A DNA stretch of 64,000 nucleotides from Eublepharis macularius (Eukaryota; Chordata; Lepidosauria; Squamata; Eublepharidae): assembly GCF_028583425.1 (NCBI RefSeq), contig NC_072807.1:30881001-30945000 (forward strand), given 5' to 3'. The position numbers were made by a program, and so were the translations under genes. The notes beneath the pieces were generated by a model, which was not told the DNA's origin, did not search any database, and saw only the letters and a list, made by a program, of their open reading frames with translations. Position 1 is the stretch's first letter; each line of letters begins with the position of its first letter. Shown here one piece after another: positions 39,235 through 49,842 of the stretch.

Positions 39235-39443
39235 CTCAGACCCTCGTCATTCTCTTTAATTATCATTTTGTTCTGTGCGTTACGAACAATTTCTCCTTTT
39301 CCTTCCCATCCACCCGTGTTTTCCGCAATCCCCACCCCTTCTTATCACGCATCTCCTCTGTGGCCTCCTGTAGTCTCAGTAGCTAGCCTGAGATCCAGTC
39401 TTCTGCCGCCGGCGCCGGGGAGTCAAGGTTCATGCCCTGGAGC
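39235..39443 (-). other. TRIP4: TRIP4 3' UTR (extent uncertain)
   Basis: Transcribed sequence after the TRIP4 stop. The first polyadenylation-like hexamer on the minus strand is ATTAAA at 39260-39255, about 185 nt past the stop; another ATTAAA lies near 39142. No AATAAA was seen close by. A 267-codon open frame on the plus strand (38583-39386) overlaps this UTR and is judged accidental. Confidence 0.45.
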
Positions 39444-39511
39444 TCATACTGCAGCCTTCTGCCTCATTAACCCCTTCTTTGCTCCCTGATGAATCTTCGA
39501 ATCCAGCTTCC
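39444..39511 (-). CDS. TRIP4: TRIP4 last coding exon
   Basis: This encodes the C-terminus of activating signal cointegrator 1 (TRIP4/ASC-1), scaffold of the ASC-1 complex in transcription coactivation and ribosome quality control. The exon begins with GG, completing a tryptophan codon split by the intron. It then encodes KLDSKIHQGAKKGLM followed by RQKAAV and TGA; human ends KKGLMKQNKAV as I recall. The acceptor is unusual: its pyrimidine tract is 12 C residues (G run 39517-39528 on the plus strand) followed by AACAG. This length and phase fit the preceding exon exactly. Confidence 0.95.
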
Positions 39512-40344
39512 CTGTTGGGGGGGGGGGGAAATAGGAAGGGGAAAGAAGAAATCTCGTGAGCGCTACTTTTTATTTCTTTTAAAGGTCATTAGCAATGCAA
39601 ATCAGCTGAAGTGGAGAAGGTCTCCCAGTTTGTGCGTTCTTGTCACATTCGATTTGACTGCTTCGGGCAGCAGGCATTTCCAAAACTCATTGCCGTAGTG
39701 AAAGATGAGTGCTGGGAGGCATTGTGATATAGAAAGCCAAGAGAGCCGGAGGGGGGAGGGGGAGAGGGGGAATTAACATCCAAGGCTGGTGCAAAGGGGA
39801 CCGCAATCTCTCCACTGACCAGAGGTTAGAAAGCAGGCCCAGACAATCAAGTAAGCCTGGAGACAATTTCCAACAAAAGACAGACAGGGAGAAGGTGGAT
39901 AGGTGAAGCCCAGCCCAGCCCCATCACACAGAGAATGCAGTTCGATGAAGGCTGCGTGCAACCAGAGCACACTGGAGACAGACAGGGCCACTCCCCAAAT
40001 AAACGCCTTGCCACACACTCACAATGTCAGAGCTCACAGCCAGGAAGCCCTTCAGCGGCCAAGTTAGGCAGGCTGGGTCCCCCAACCCTGCGGTTCTATT
40101 AAGTCTTCTCCATTCCCCCCCTGCAACCGTCAGCAACACTGTGCTTTTCTCACAGCAAGCAGCTACCGTCCATGTCAGTTTCAAAGCTGTCTCCCTAGGG
40201 ATCTACTCTGACAAAAGTCGCAGCCCACCTACTAACACCCCCTCCCCAAACAAAATCTAGATGAGCCCACCTTGCTTTCAATTATACAGCACTGGACTTA
40301 ATGGAAATGTCTACTCTTTGGAGGGCTTTAAACAAGACAGGCAT

Positions 40345-40405
40345 GCTCACTCTCAGCATAACCTGCCTCATAGGGTTGTTGTGAGGACAAAATGGGGCAA
40401 CCGCA
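40345..40405 (+). repeat. Fragment of family A SINE core
   Basis: Only the core 'cataacctgcctcatagggttgttgtgaggacaaaatgg' is recognisable. It is a truncated copy in the TRIP4 intron. Confidence 0.6.
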
Positions 40406-42164
40406 CATTCCTTCATGGACAACGGGAAAAATATATCGCAGTCAGATGGGTGCCCCATTCCTGCGCAACCAGGAATACCAAAGAATCTGGTATAGCACTG
40501 CAATCTGCGTAGGGAATCCAGTACTCGATCTCTGCACTCGACTGCCAATATCCCTTAGCCACAAGGAAGCTGCCTAAGTGAGCTTGCGGGCACCAGGTAC
40601 ATTCAGTGACTTTCCTTTCCGGGATACCAGCAGGCCTGCCGTTGCCTCCCCAGAGACCGTAAGCATGGCAGTCAAGAAACTAGTCCATATTCTGGAGAGT
40701 CTGACAACTCACACAAGAGGAAAAAGCAGTGTTAGCTTTAACCTCCCCCCCCGCCCCCGCTGCCTTCATGATTGCTCTATTTCACAATGTTCCTCTGGCC
40801 ACCAGAGAGGGAATAAGGGGGCACAAAGAAAAGGGACAGATCAACAACCGATGCAAGCTAATGATGAGTCCAGCAAGGCCACGGAGACACATAATGGGAT
40901 GCTGGGAATCGTCAGCCAGGGCCATTGACTCAAGAGACGTACTTCAGTCCCTCTCGTCCTCGATCGATAGCCACAGTGCTTCTGGCTGGAACAGCCTCTC
41001 CTTGGCACTTAGCGGGATGGCCCCAGACACTCACTGCAGCTTTCCACATTACATCAATTCACTAGGGTTGGCCAGGTTGGAATCGCTTCCAAACGCACGT
41101 GCCATGAGCAACCCAGTTTCTCTTCCTCCCTGCCGGCAGGCTTAAAGCAACCACTGAGCCATTCATTCTACTGGAAAGGTGTGTGTGCATGCGTGTGTGG
41201 TGAAGAGATCTAAAAAATCCCTGCCCTTTACACACAGCCCCGTCTCCTTTGCTTTCACAGCCCAGTCACGTTTGCTGCCACCCCTTTCGGCTGGGATTTG
41301 TACTCTTTCAATCAGCAGGAAGCAACAGCTGCCCTTGGCCGCCCCCCCCCCAATGTCCACCCGCTGGAGACAGAAGCATTTATCAGGACAACTCTGGCTC
41401 ACATTGATCTCTGCTCCGTCAGGGCACGCTGGCTTGACTCAAGACACGTTCATCCATAACCACTGGTAACTCATTAGCAACACCCTTGCCCCCTCGGAGA
41501 CCTGTGCAACAGCTACGGCACCAGCCAAGCCGGCAAAACTGATCGCTCGCCTCATCCACAGCTCTGTGCAACTGAGCACGGGGCACAGCGTGTGAGTCGA
41601 TCTATAATGGTGGCAACAGGGCACTCGGGACAGCGCAGAGCAGCAAAGCCAATGAGTCCTCATTATTTCTCAGGTCACAATTCCCTCTCGGATACACACC
41701 TGCCATATATGGGTTGCTCCCCCTTCCTCCTCTCATGGCAGTATGACTGAATACATCTACTCTACGTGGATACACTCGCTCAGCTTCATCAGTACTGGTA
41801 ACCCGATTCTGAGCTCATGCCACTGAAGAGACAGATGGATGGACCATCGTCCCCGCTTCTTTAATTATTATTATTCAGGCAATCAGACACGCATGCCTAA
41901 CAGAGCCAAAAGCCACCTGCACATCTGTACAGGGAAAGATAGCAACTTCAGCACGGGTAAGTAAGCCTTCTAAACACATCTTTAGATTCTCAAGGCACTT
42001 GAATGCCCCCTTCTTCGAAGGTTTAAGTTTAATTTCAAGCAAACACTGGATGGTTTGGCAGCTTCTTAGCAGCAAGGGTCCGCAAATCAGCTTAGATAAC
42101 GCAGAACATATGTTTAAAATATATTCACTTTTCTTCCTGATTGGAGAAAGCTGCTTTTCATATA

Positions 42165-42595
42165 ATTCCCCCTCCCCTCAATCCTTACAACTTTTTGTAA
42201 GCGTGTTAGGCTGAGAGCTTGTGATGGGTCCAAGGTAGAGATGGGCACAAACCAAATTACGAACCAAAGTTTGTCAGGAACCAGGCCGGTTCATATTTCG
42301 GTTCGTCACTGCAGACAGCTTGGCACCAATCAATTTCCTAGGCAACAGGGGGGATGAGTCCTCTGCAAACCTTCTGCTGACACGGAAGTGACGTTTTCAC
42401 GAACTGAACGAATCAGTTTGCAAACTGGGGCAAGTTCATGAAACTTTGTGGTTTGTGAACTGCAACAAACCACAAACCTAACGAACTGCCATTTTTTCAG
42501 TTCGTGCCCACCTCTAGTCCAAGGTCACCTGACAAGTTTCCACGGTTGAGTAAAGGATTCGAACTCAGCCATCCCAGTCCTACACTCTAACCACG
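42165..42595 (-). repeat. Family A SINE, reversed, split by a hAT element
   Basis: The two halves (42165-42235 and 42517-42595) together read as one reversed family A SINE: 'gttaggctgagag...gtccaaggtcacc' then 'ggattcgaactcagcc' and 'cctacactctaacca'. The 281-bp insert between them duplicates 8 bp of the SINE. Confidence 0.8.
42236..42516. mobile_element. Non-autonomous hAT-type element, 281 bp
   Basis: Terminal inverted repeats TAGAGATGGGCAC and (reversed) TAGAGGTGGGCAC bound the insert. The flanking 8-bp duplication is GTCCAAGG (42228-42235 and 42517-42524). Eight-base duplications are the hallmark of the hAT superfamily. There is no transposase frame. The interior is rich in 'gttcgtgaa/ttcgtgcc' pieces and has a small hairpin of 'gtggtttgt'/'acaaaccac'. 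Confidence 0.9.
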
Positions 42596-42727
42596 ATGTC
42601 AACCCAACTAAAGATTGGGTGGGAGGACATGGATAGTGCTTGCATCGAGTGCAGTAGATATGATGCCCTAAATACAGATGGTTAGCGTTGGTCCTCTCCT
42701 CTTTTACTGGACCGTTCACACAATTAT

Positions 42728-42950
42728 CACATGAGCATATGAAGCTGCCTCATGCAGCGTCACACAATTGGTTCCTCTAGCCTAGTACTGTCTACTCTGA
42801 TGGGGAGATACTGTCCAGGGTCTTGGGCAGAGAGATCTTCCCCCACCAGCTACTGGAGACCCTTAAAGGGGAAATTCCAGGGACTGAACCTGCAGTCTTT
42901 TGATTGCAAAGCATCTGCTCTACCACTGAGTTCAGGCTTTCACTCAGTTA
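42728..42950 (-). repeat. tRNA-Ala-like SINE, family C, reversed
   Basis: On the minus strand it starts with a tRNA-like head ('cagtggtagagcagatgctttgcaatc', B box 'ggttcagtccctgg') and continues to 'agtacta...' and 'gcagcttcatatg'. This is nearly the full family C length. Confidence 0.8.
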
Positions 42951-43074
42951 CGACACATCCTTCTGTGTATACAAAGTAAGTTTACCTGCAAGTCCTTTTG
43001 GGGACAAGAATTCACTTTATTTTTTTTTAAGTAAACTTGTAAATATTTATATAATCTTCCCTGAGACCTTGAGA

Positions 43075-43530
43075 ATGTAAGAAGAGCCCTGCTGGATCAT
43101 ACCAGCTGTCCATCTAGTTCTGCATCCTGTCTTATACAGTGGGGCCAACCAGTTATTCTTGGACCCTTGGGGGCTGAGGCTTTCCCCTAATTTTGCCTCC
43201 TGCCACTGGGATTTCAGAGGTTTGTCATTTCTGAACAGGGAGGTTCCCCTTTAGCCACCATGGCTAGCAGCCACTGATAGAGCCAACTTCCATGAATCCG
43301 TCTAATCCCCTTTTAAAGCCATCTATGCCTGTGGCCATCAATACATCCTCTGGTAGTAAATTCCACATTTTAATCACTCACTGAGTAAAGAAGTATTTCC
43401 TTTTTGTGCAGCCAGAATCTCCTGCCCAGCAGCTTCAATGGATACCCCCAAGTTTTAATATTTTGGGAAAGGGGAAAAAAAGTTCTCTCTGTTCACTCTC
43501 TCTGCCCTGTGCATTCTGTTAGCAGGACTC
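43075..43530 (+). repeat. LINE 3'-end fragment (CR1/L2-like)
   Basis: The best copy of this family in the window. It runs 'agaagagccctgctggatca', 'ccatctagttctgcatcctgtc', 'gaggctttcccctaattttgcc', 'accatggctagcagccactgat', 'tggccatcaatacatcctctgg', 'agtatttcctttttgt' and 'agttttaatattttggg'. It is non-coding. Confidence 0.75.
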
Positions 43531-43646
43531 TGACTTCATGCCACCAAGGAGACAGAGGGACTCCCCTCCCCACTTATTTCATTATGATGATTCAGGCGAT
43601 CCAACACATATGCCAATGCATGAGATGCAGCAGAGATCTCAATACC

Positions 43647-44046
43647 CAGGGCTTTTTTTCAGCTGGAACGCGGTGGAACGGAGTTCCGGAACCTCTTGAA
43701 AATGGTCATATGGCTGGTGGCCCCGCCCCAGATCTCCAGACAGAGGGGAATTTAGATTGCCCTCCGTGCCCAGCTGGGTGCGGAAGGCAATTTAAACTCC
43801 CCTCTGTCTGGAGATCAGGGGGCGGGGCCACCAGCCATGTGACCATTTTTGCCAAGGGTGGTTTAAACTTTTCAAAACGCCCCCCTTGTTCCAGCTGACC
43901 CACAGTGACATCATTGGTCCTGGGAGCATGCACACACTTTGCAAGCGCACATGTAGTACCAGGGGCACCACCACCTGCCAAGAGTTGCCCCCTGTGCTGG
44001 CAACCCACTGAGTTCCACCAACTCTTTTCCAAGAACAAAAGCCCTG
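43647..44046. mobile_element. Non-autonomous hAT-type element with internal hairpin, 400 bp
   Basis: Ends are CAGGGCTTTTTTTC and (reversed) CAGGGCTTTTGTTC, flanked by the 8-bp duplication TCAATACC (43639-43646 and 44047-44054). Inside, 43699-43849 forms a long imperfect hairpin with arms of about 70 nt. A shorter relative lies at 54016. There is no transposase frame. The long open frames over this region, on both strands, come from the palindrome. Confidence 0.9.
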
Positions 44047-46034
44047 TCAATACCTAAATAAAAAGGTAAAAGTCTGTCCTTATTAAAATAGGTTTAACAG
44101 AAAGACAAGTCTGACTGTGCCCATTTAATTCTGGGGGGGGGGGGGGAACAGTTGGATTTGGAAATAAATTGCCAGCTTTTTCAATCTCAAAAACCAGTTT
44201 CTGAATGGAGTTTGTAGGAATTGCTTTCTGGGGACGAGATCTCTATTCAGTATCTCCTCTTGCTTGGATAGTGTATTGTAAATAACCCCTGATTTCAACT
44301 GCCTCTCCGTCAAACAGAGTTACAGTTCATCGTGTGTGCAGACCAAAACCATGAAGTGATAATGTGCCAAAATGTGATGTTAAAATGATCCCCAAATCTC
44401 TTGCCCCGAGACTGAAAACAAAGTCTGCACCAAGAATGTACACAAATGTGAATGGTGCAAATCTTGACGAGGTATGCGAAGAAAAGGACATTCCTGTGGT
44501 ATATTTGTGTAGAAATCCAAACAGGTTCTGTCTTGCACGGCAGCCCATCCAAAACATATGTCAAAAAATTGCAATATTATGGATGTAAAGTGTCTCATTT
44601 AAACACTTGGGGGCAGGTGAACCACCCCATAAATAGCTCAGAAGAAGGGACCTGCATGGCCTGTCTGAGGCTGCGGGAAAAGGGAAATGGTGGACAGTCC
44701 CCAGACACCGGAACATCAAAGGAAAAGGTGGAGAAATATCCTGATATTTTTTCCTGTGACAGTTACTACACCATTGAAAGAGCTATGGCACCCAGGATTT
44801 TTCAATCTGCAGCTTCTGCCTGCATGTTCTCAGCAAAAGGTGCAAAACCATCCATGTCAAGTTCAGCCAACCACTTCATACCTAGACTACTCACAAGCAA
44901 GCAAGTGTCCTTGCTTGACTGCTGAGGTTTGGCACGACGTGGTCAGGAAATGGATCTTTTGGCCTTTCAACCCACGAGGCACCAACCAGGAGGGGATGTG
45001 GGGGCATAGAGATTGGGGAATGCAGAATTCACTCCTAATGCCATCCCCTGTCCCAGGGATGGCATTAGGCCTGCTTCCCTGCCCCAAATGCACCCAACAC
45101 CCTGTGCTTCCTGGGGCACACTGAACATACTCAACCCTCATCATTTTTTTTCTAGGTTTTTCTCCTCCTTCCCTTAAAATCAACCCAATTCCACATCCCT
45201 GCTGAGTGCCCGAAATATATACGACATTTCATTGCCCGAGTCACAAGAGCAGAACGAACTGCTAGATTTTACTGGGGTGGGGAGGGTAGGAATATCCATG
45301 ACATTAACCATCGAATGGCGTTTCGTTCCTGGCAGAGGGACAGCTGCCCGAGAGCCTTGTTGGTTGGGAATCAGCACGACATCATAAGCAACTGTCTCCA
45401 AATAAGCAACACATTTGTGACATGCACAGATTTGACGAGTTACACCCTTCCTTCCTATCTGCCATCCCTTCTACAGCGACCAAGGCACCCAGAGTTCTAG
45501 ACCCTCTTCCTCCCCCAGACCATTTTAACCGCTGTTCACGTAGGAAGGTGAGTTTCTCCCTGCACCTGGCTCTCTATCCCATCCTCGCCTTCCCCCACTC
45601 CCCGCCATGAATCCATGAATGCTGCTCCTTACGCTCAGATACATGACATCACATTTGTCATGCATTCTGCCCCAGGCCGGAGCGGCTGCTTCACTCCACG
45701 GTAATCCCAGGCGTTGTACACGTTCGGAGAGGGATAAACCTACATTTTACAAGCCAAAAAGCAGCACAGCCTGAGACGCCATGTAAGTGGGCTTCCAGCA
45801 TTTTCGAGATTACAAAAAAAAAAAAGGGGGGGGGAAAGGAGCCAGTGTGTTTGCGTTTAGGTGAGGGGGAAAGGAAGGCTGTAGCTCTTTGCATAGCCTG
45901 CTCAGATTAATGAGAGCGGCACCTGAGTCTATTGAAGCTCTTGGGCAAGTCTAACTTTTTTCCAAAGAGGCTCAGAGCTGACGGATGGGCCCAACGCCAC
46001 TGGCTGCAAAGTGACCTGATTCGGTGCCTTGGGG

Positions 46035-46243
46035 CGGGGCCATGGCTCAGTGGCAGAGCATCTGCTTGGCATGCAGAAGGTCCCAGGGTTCAATACCAGG
46101 CATCTCCAGTCAAAAGGGAACAGGGAGCAGGTGATGAGAAAGATCTCGACCTGAGACCCTGGAGAGCTGCTGCCAGTCAGAGCAGACAGGACTGAGCCTG
46201 ATAGACCAAAAGTCTGATTCAGAGTAAGGCGGCTTCTTGTGTG
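46035..46243 (+). repeat. tRNA-Ala-like SINE, family C
   Basis: The head 'ggggccatggctcagtggcagagcatctgcttggcatgcagaaggt' has the A and B boxes and anticodon region of tRNA-Ala(TGC) type. The body follows with 'ctgagaccctggagagctgctgccagtcag' and the end 'agtaaggcggcttcttgtg'. Confidence 0.85.
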
Positions 46244-47019
46244 TCGTATGTGATCTATGGACTCCGAGATGCTATTCGGCTGAAGCTGATCCACTCCCCC
46301 TTATTCCAATATGCAGTATGTTGCTGTGATCAAAGGCTACAGGCTTCTTGTTGCTATTTCTTCACAACTCGGAATGACCGACTGCTGCCAACCCTTCTTT
46401 CCCTACAAGTAAACACACTGGGTTTGCTACTCTCCCTACTGCTTGCTCCGGCCGAAGCCAGCCAAGGGAGAGTGGCGAGAGAAGGGCAGGAAGGCAAGCC
46501 CCTGGCACGAGGCAATCTCCTTCCAGCCTGCTAAAGCCAAACCTTTCTTCAAGCAGGAAACTGTCTCTTTGGGAAAAGGACACACTGTGACATACTTGGG
46601 AAGGGTTCGTTCTGGCAGCAGAAAGGCACGTTCTGCCACAGGGAAGGCACACACACACAAACAAGCCCGGCCACTTCTTGTTTGCTCTGCGAGACTTCAG
46701 AAGAGAAGCTGATTTGATAAATGCACCAAGCCAAGACTTTAAGCAGCTAATGCCGCCGGAGCTGGAGAGATATTTGGGAAGCAGCGGGTGGCAGACATGC
46801 AATCAATTACAGTCTGAAAAGGATGACATTTGGATCATGGGTACCCGGGGAAGTGGTTTTCACGGCAAGGCAGATTCCGCCAACAGAGACGGTTTCCCTC
46901 CCTGGTAAATATGCTGAAGTAAGCCTGTTTGCCAGGTGTTGCCGTTAAGGGCTGGGTAGCCTGCAGCTGCTTGACGGTTCTAATCAGTTACACACGTCCA
47001 GTTCTAACCAGTCACACAG

Positions 47020-47325
47020 GGAGGAGCTGCAACTCGGGAGGAAGAACCTCTGCTTTGCAGGCAGAAGGTCACAGGTTCAGTCCCTGGAATCTCCAGTGAA
47101 AAAGGCTCAAGCGATGTGGAAAGATGTCTAACCGAGATCCCAGCTCAGTGGCAGAGCATCTGCTTAGCAGACAGAAGTTCCCAGGTTCAATTCTGGCATC
47201 TCCAGACGATAGGATCAGGTAGTAGGTGATGTGAAGGACTTCTGCCTGAGACTCTGGAGAGCCGCCTGCCAGGCAATGCCGACCTTGACAGACTCAGTAG
47301 AAGGCAGCTGCAAGTGTCCACGCCT
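47020..47325 (+). repeat. Two adjoining family C SINE copies
   Basis: A first head (47030-47120, with 'ctctgctttgcaggcagaaggt') breaks off at 'gatgtctaaccgagatccc'. A second copy then begins with 'agctcagtggcagagcatctgcttagc' and runs to 'gtagaaggcagctgcaagtg'. Either one copy inserted into another or the head was duplicated. Confidence 0.75.
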
Positions 47326-47814
47326 TCGACGCCTTATGCTGTGGCATAAGATAATGGACCAAGGCACAATGCCCATCCCAGCTCCTAAAGTCAAGTAACA
47401 TAATAGGCTGTGCTTGTTTACAGATTAGCTAAATGCCTTCCAAAGCTTATTATTGGAACAGGTTGTTCGAACAGAGTTCACCCAAGGCAACAGCATTCTA
47501 CAAATTTCATTTCTGGATGCAGGAAAGCCCATGAAAGGCACACAGGCACTCTGTTGCATACAATGGACTGGCTGCATGTCTGTTCCATAAGTGTGCAGGC
47601 AGTGGAAATCTGCAGCTGGTCAAGATTTTCCACTGCTGCCTCTTCATGAAGACCGTGGTGCGGGTGTGGGCTGCCCCGTCCCCCTCCTGCCGGGTTGCCA
47701 GCCAGGGGCAAGCCACGGCAAAGAAGAACAGACCTTTTAAGCCACCAGCAACTGCTCTCCAGAGCAGCACGCTGCTGGGTATTTTCCCGGTGGCCAATCC
47801 ACCCCTACCTAGCA

Positions 47815-47990
47815 GGATACTTTTATTTTATTTATTTATGTCATTTATAGTCCGCCTTTCTCACTGAGACTCGAGGCAGATTACACAGTGTGAGATTAGT
47901 ACAGTCAATATCAAGGACATTTCCATAAACAATGCCATTGGGTAAATAAAAACAAGTTTACAAAGACACAGCCAATACAGAATTGAAGAA
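47815..47990 (-). repeat. LINE tail fragment, reversed
   Basis: 'tttatttatgtcatttatagtccgcctttctcactgagactcgagg' followed by 'attacacagtgtgagattagtaca' resembles a tail common in reptile CR1/L2 elements. It is adjacent to the reversed SINE at 48035. Confidence 0.5.
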
Positions 47991-48034
47991 ATGCTGAAAC
48001 AGAATATAAGCAATTCTAACAACAACAACAACAA

Positions 48035-48288
48035 CAGCATTCAATTTATATACTGCCCTTCAGGACAACTTAACACCCACTCAGATCAGTTTACAAAGTA
48101 TGTCATTATTATCCCCACAACAGCAATCACCCTGTGAGGTGGGTGGGGCTGAGAGAGCTCTGAGAGAGCTGCGACTGACCCAAGGTCACCCAGCTGGCTT
48201 CAAGTGGAGGAACGGAGGAATCAAACCTGGTTCTCCAGATTAGAGTCCCATACTCTTAACCACTACACCATGCTGCCTCTCTAGGGCT
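48035..48288 (-). repeat. tRNA-derived SINE, family B, reversed
   Basis: The order on the minus strand is 'ggtgtagtggttaagagtatggg', 'ggagaaccaggtttgattcc', 'ccagctgggtgaccttgg', 'ccccacccacctcacagggtga', 'tataaattgaatgctg', then a (TTG)n tail. This is a full-length copy. Confidence 0.85.
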
Positions 48289-48672
48289 GACAACATGAAG
48301 CACAGGTAGCTCAAAGGAGCACATATTTAAAGAACACAGAGAAGCACATATTTAAAGTAAATGAGTAGTACATAAATCAACATAGTGGTGAAGTCTATGG
48401 TCCCTAACTCATTAGCAAAGCATCGGAGACCCCCTCTGTACAATAAAGGCCTCCTATCTGAGCAAAAAGCCTTTTTGAATAATTAGGAAAGATCTGAAAC
48501 TGAACATGAAAACAACTTTGCTAGATCAGATGAACAGTACAACTTGTCTAGCATCCTGTCTCAAATGGTGGCCAATCAGTTACCATGGAGGGCCAACAGG
48601 GTATGGAGGCCGAGGCCTTCCCCTGATGTTGCCTCCTGGCTCTGGTATTCAGAGGTTTACTGCCTCTGAAAG

Positions 48673-49073
48673 CAGGGCCGGCGCACCCATTGAGGCAGGT
48701 CCGGCCCCCACCTCGAGCGTTGGGAGGCCGGAGGGGGCGCTGGGGGCGGGGGCTGCTGCAGCCTGCCAGCCCTCCCTCCCGCCCCGCCCCCGCCGCCAAC
48801 ACGCCCCCAGCCAGGCACAGCAGCCGTGGGCCAGGCGCAGCAGGCGTTCGGGGCAGGGTGTGGAACCTCCCCAGCCACCCGCTGTGCCCGACTGGGAGCG
48901 CGGGCAGCCTCTGCGCGTCATCCCAGCTGCCCGCCAGCCAATGGGGCCAGCTTGCTGCATGATGATGTCACACGCAGTGACGTCATCACGCAGTGTGGGG
49001 CGCGTGTGTGCGTGCTCTGTGCGCACGCACAGAGGGGCCGCCGCAAGTGCCAGAAACCCTGGCGCCGCACCTG
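48673..49073. mobile_element. GC-rich non-autonomous hAT-type element, 401 bp
   Basis: Ends are CAGGGCCGGCGC and (reversed) CAGGTGCGGCGCC. The 8-bp duplication TCTGAAAG occupies 48665-48672 and 49074-49081. The interior is very rich in G+C and CpG, unlike the surroundings. Open frames of up to 214 codons across it are composition artefacts. Confidence 0.88.
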
Positions 49074-49171
49074 TCTGAAAGTGGAGGTTCCTTTCAGCCA
49101 CCATGGCTAGTAGCCACTGAGGGATACCTCCTCCATGAATCTGTCTAATCCCCTTTTCAAGTTGTTTATGC

Positions 49172-49395
49172 CTCTGGTGAGACCCTAATCTGGAGAATCG
49201 GGTTTGATTCCCCACTCCTCCACTTGAAACCAGCTGGGTGACCTTGGCCCAGTCACAGCTCTCTCTGAGCTCTCTCAGCCCCACCCACCTCACAGGGTGA
49301 TTGTTGTGGGGATAATAATAATATACTTTGCAAACTGCTCTGAGTGCGTGGTAAGTTGTCCTGCACGGCCGTATATAAATCGATTGTTATTATGT
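49172..49395 (+). repeat. tRNA-derived SINE, family B
   Basis: 'gaccctaatctggagaatcgggtttgattccccactcctcc', 'gctgggtgaccttggcccagtcac', 'ccccacccacctcacagggtga', then 'gtatataaatcgattgttatta'. It sits inside the LINE tail and lacks the first bases of the head. Confidence 0.85.
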
Positions 49396-49842
49396 GAATG
49401 TTATTATTCATCTTTTATTTCAATCAAGAAGCATTTCCTTTTGTCCATTCTGAATCTACTCCCTATCCACTGGGCACCCCATGTTTTAGTATATCTAATT
49501 TTATAAACTTCTATCATATCCCTAACCCGTTATCTCTTTTCTAAACTGAACAGTGCTAGACTCTTTCTGCAAAGGAGGAACATCTCTCAATACAGTTTCC
49601 CTCACCTCCTCCCTCCATCAAGGAAGTTAATCATTTCCTTCCCCTATCCATTTTTTTAAATTGGGGGAACTTGCTTATTAATGCCTTTGAGGAAAAAGGA
49701 AAGGGAGTAAAGATCGGAGATGCATTTGCTTTAGTACGGAAAGGCCATTCAGAACGGCAGTGCAGGATTTTAAGGTCACAAAGCCAGAGTCAGAGCTCGC
49801 CAAGTGCCCACAGAGAAGGATCAGCAGAGAACCAAGACTTAC

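Larger units (their letters stand above)
25791..39235. other. Intergenic spacer between ZNF609 promoter and TRIP4 3' end
   Basis: About 13.4 kb upstream of ZNF609 and downstream of TRIP4. No exon of either gene was found. It holds SINEs of several families, two 5S-derived SINEs, a long inverted repeat and microsatellites, each listed separately. Stretches around 29.3-32.8 kb and 35.7-38.5 kb show nothing I can name; open frames there are short and lack domains. Confidence 0.7.
48486..49570 (+). repeat. LINE 3'-end fragment broken by two insertions
   Basis: Three pieces (48486-48672, 49074-49171, 49395-49570) align in order with the same LINE tail as at 43075. The breaks hold a GC-rich hAT-type element and a family B SINE. 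The last piece includes 'tttataaacttctatcatatccctaac' and 'ctcttttctaaactgaacag'. It ends about 270 nt below the donor of the TRIP4 exon at 49843. Confidence 0.8.
39512..49842 (-). other. TRIP4: TRIP4 last intron
   Basis: About 10.3 kb between the donor at 49842 and the acceptor above 39511. It contains hAT-type elements, a LINE tail broken by two insertions, and SINEs, each listed separately. About 44.1-45.9 kb and 39.6-41.8 kb hold no repeat I can name. No additional TRIP4 exon is needed, because the reading phases of the flanking exons join. Confidence 0.85.

Noticed and set aside
43404..44050. Frames of 164 and 114 codons on opposite strands with similar peptides
   Set aside because: The shared peptides are produced by the palindromic stem of the hAT-type element.
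46035..46110. Possible tRNA-Ala gene
   Set aside because: The tRNA-like head has mismatches, runs directly into a SINE body, and the same unit recurs many times in the window.
48506..49293. Frames of 190 and 214 codons on opposite strands
   Set aside because: They cover the GC-rich hAT-type element and its junctions with the LINE and SINE. The length comes from composition.
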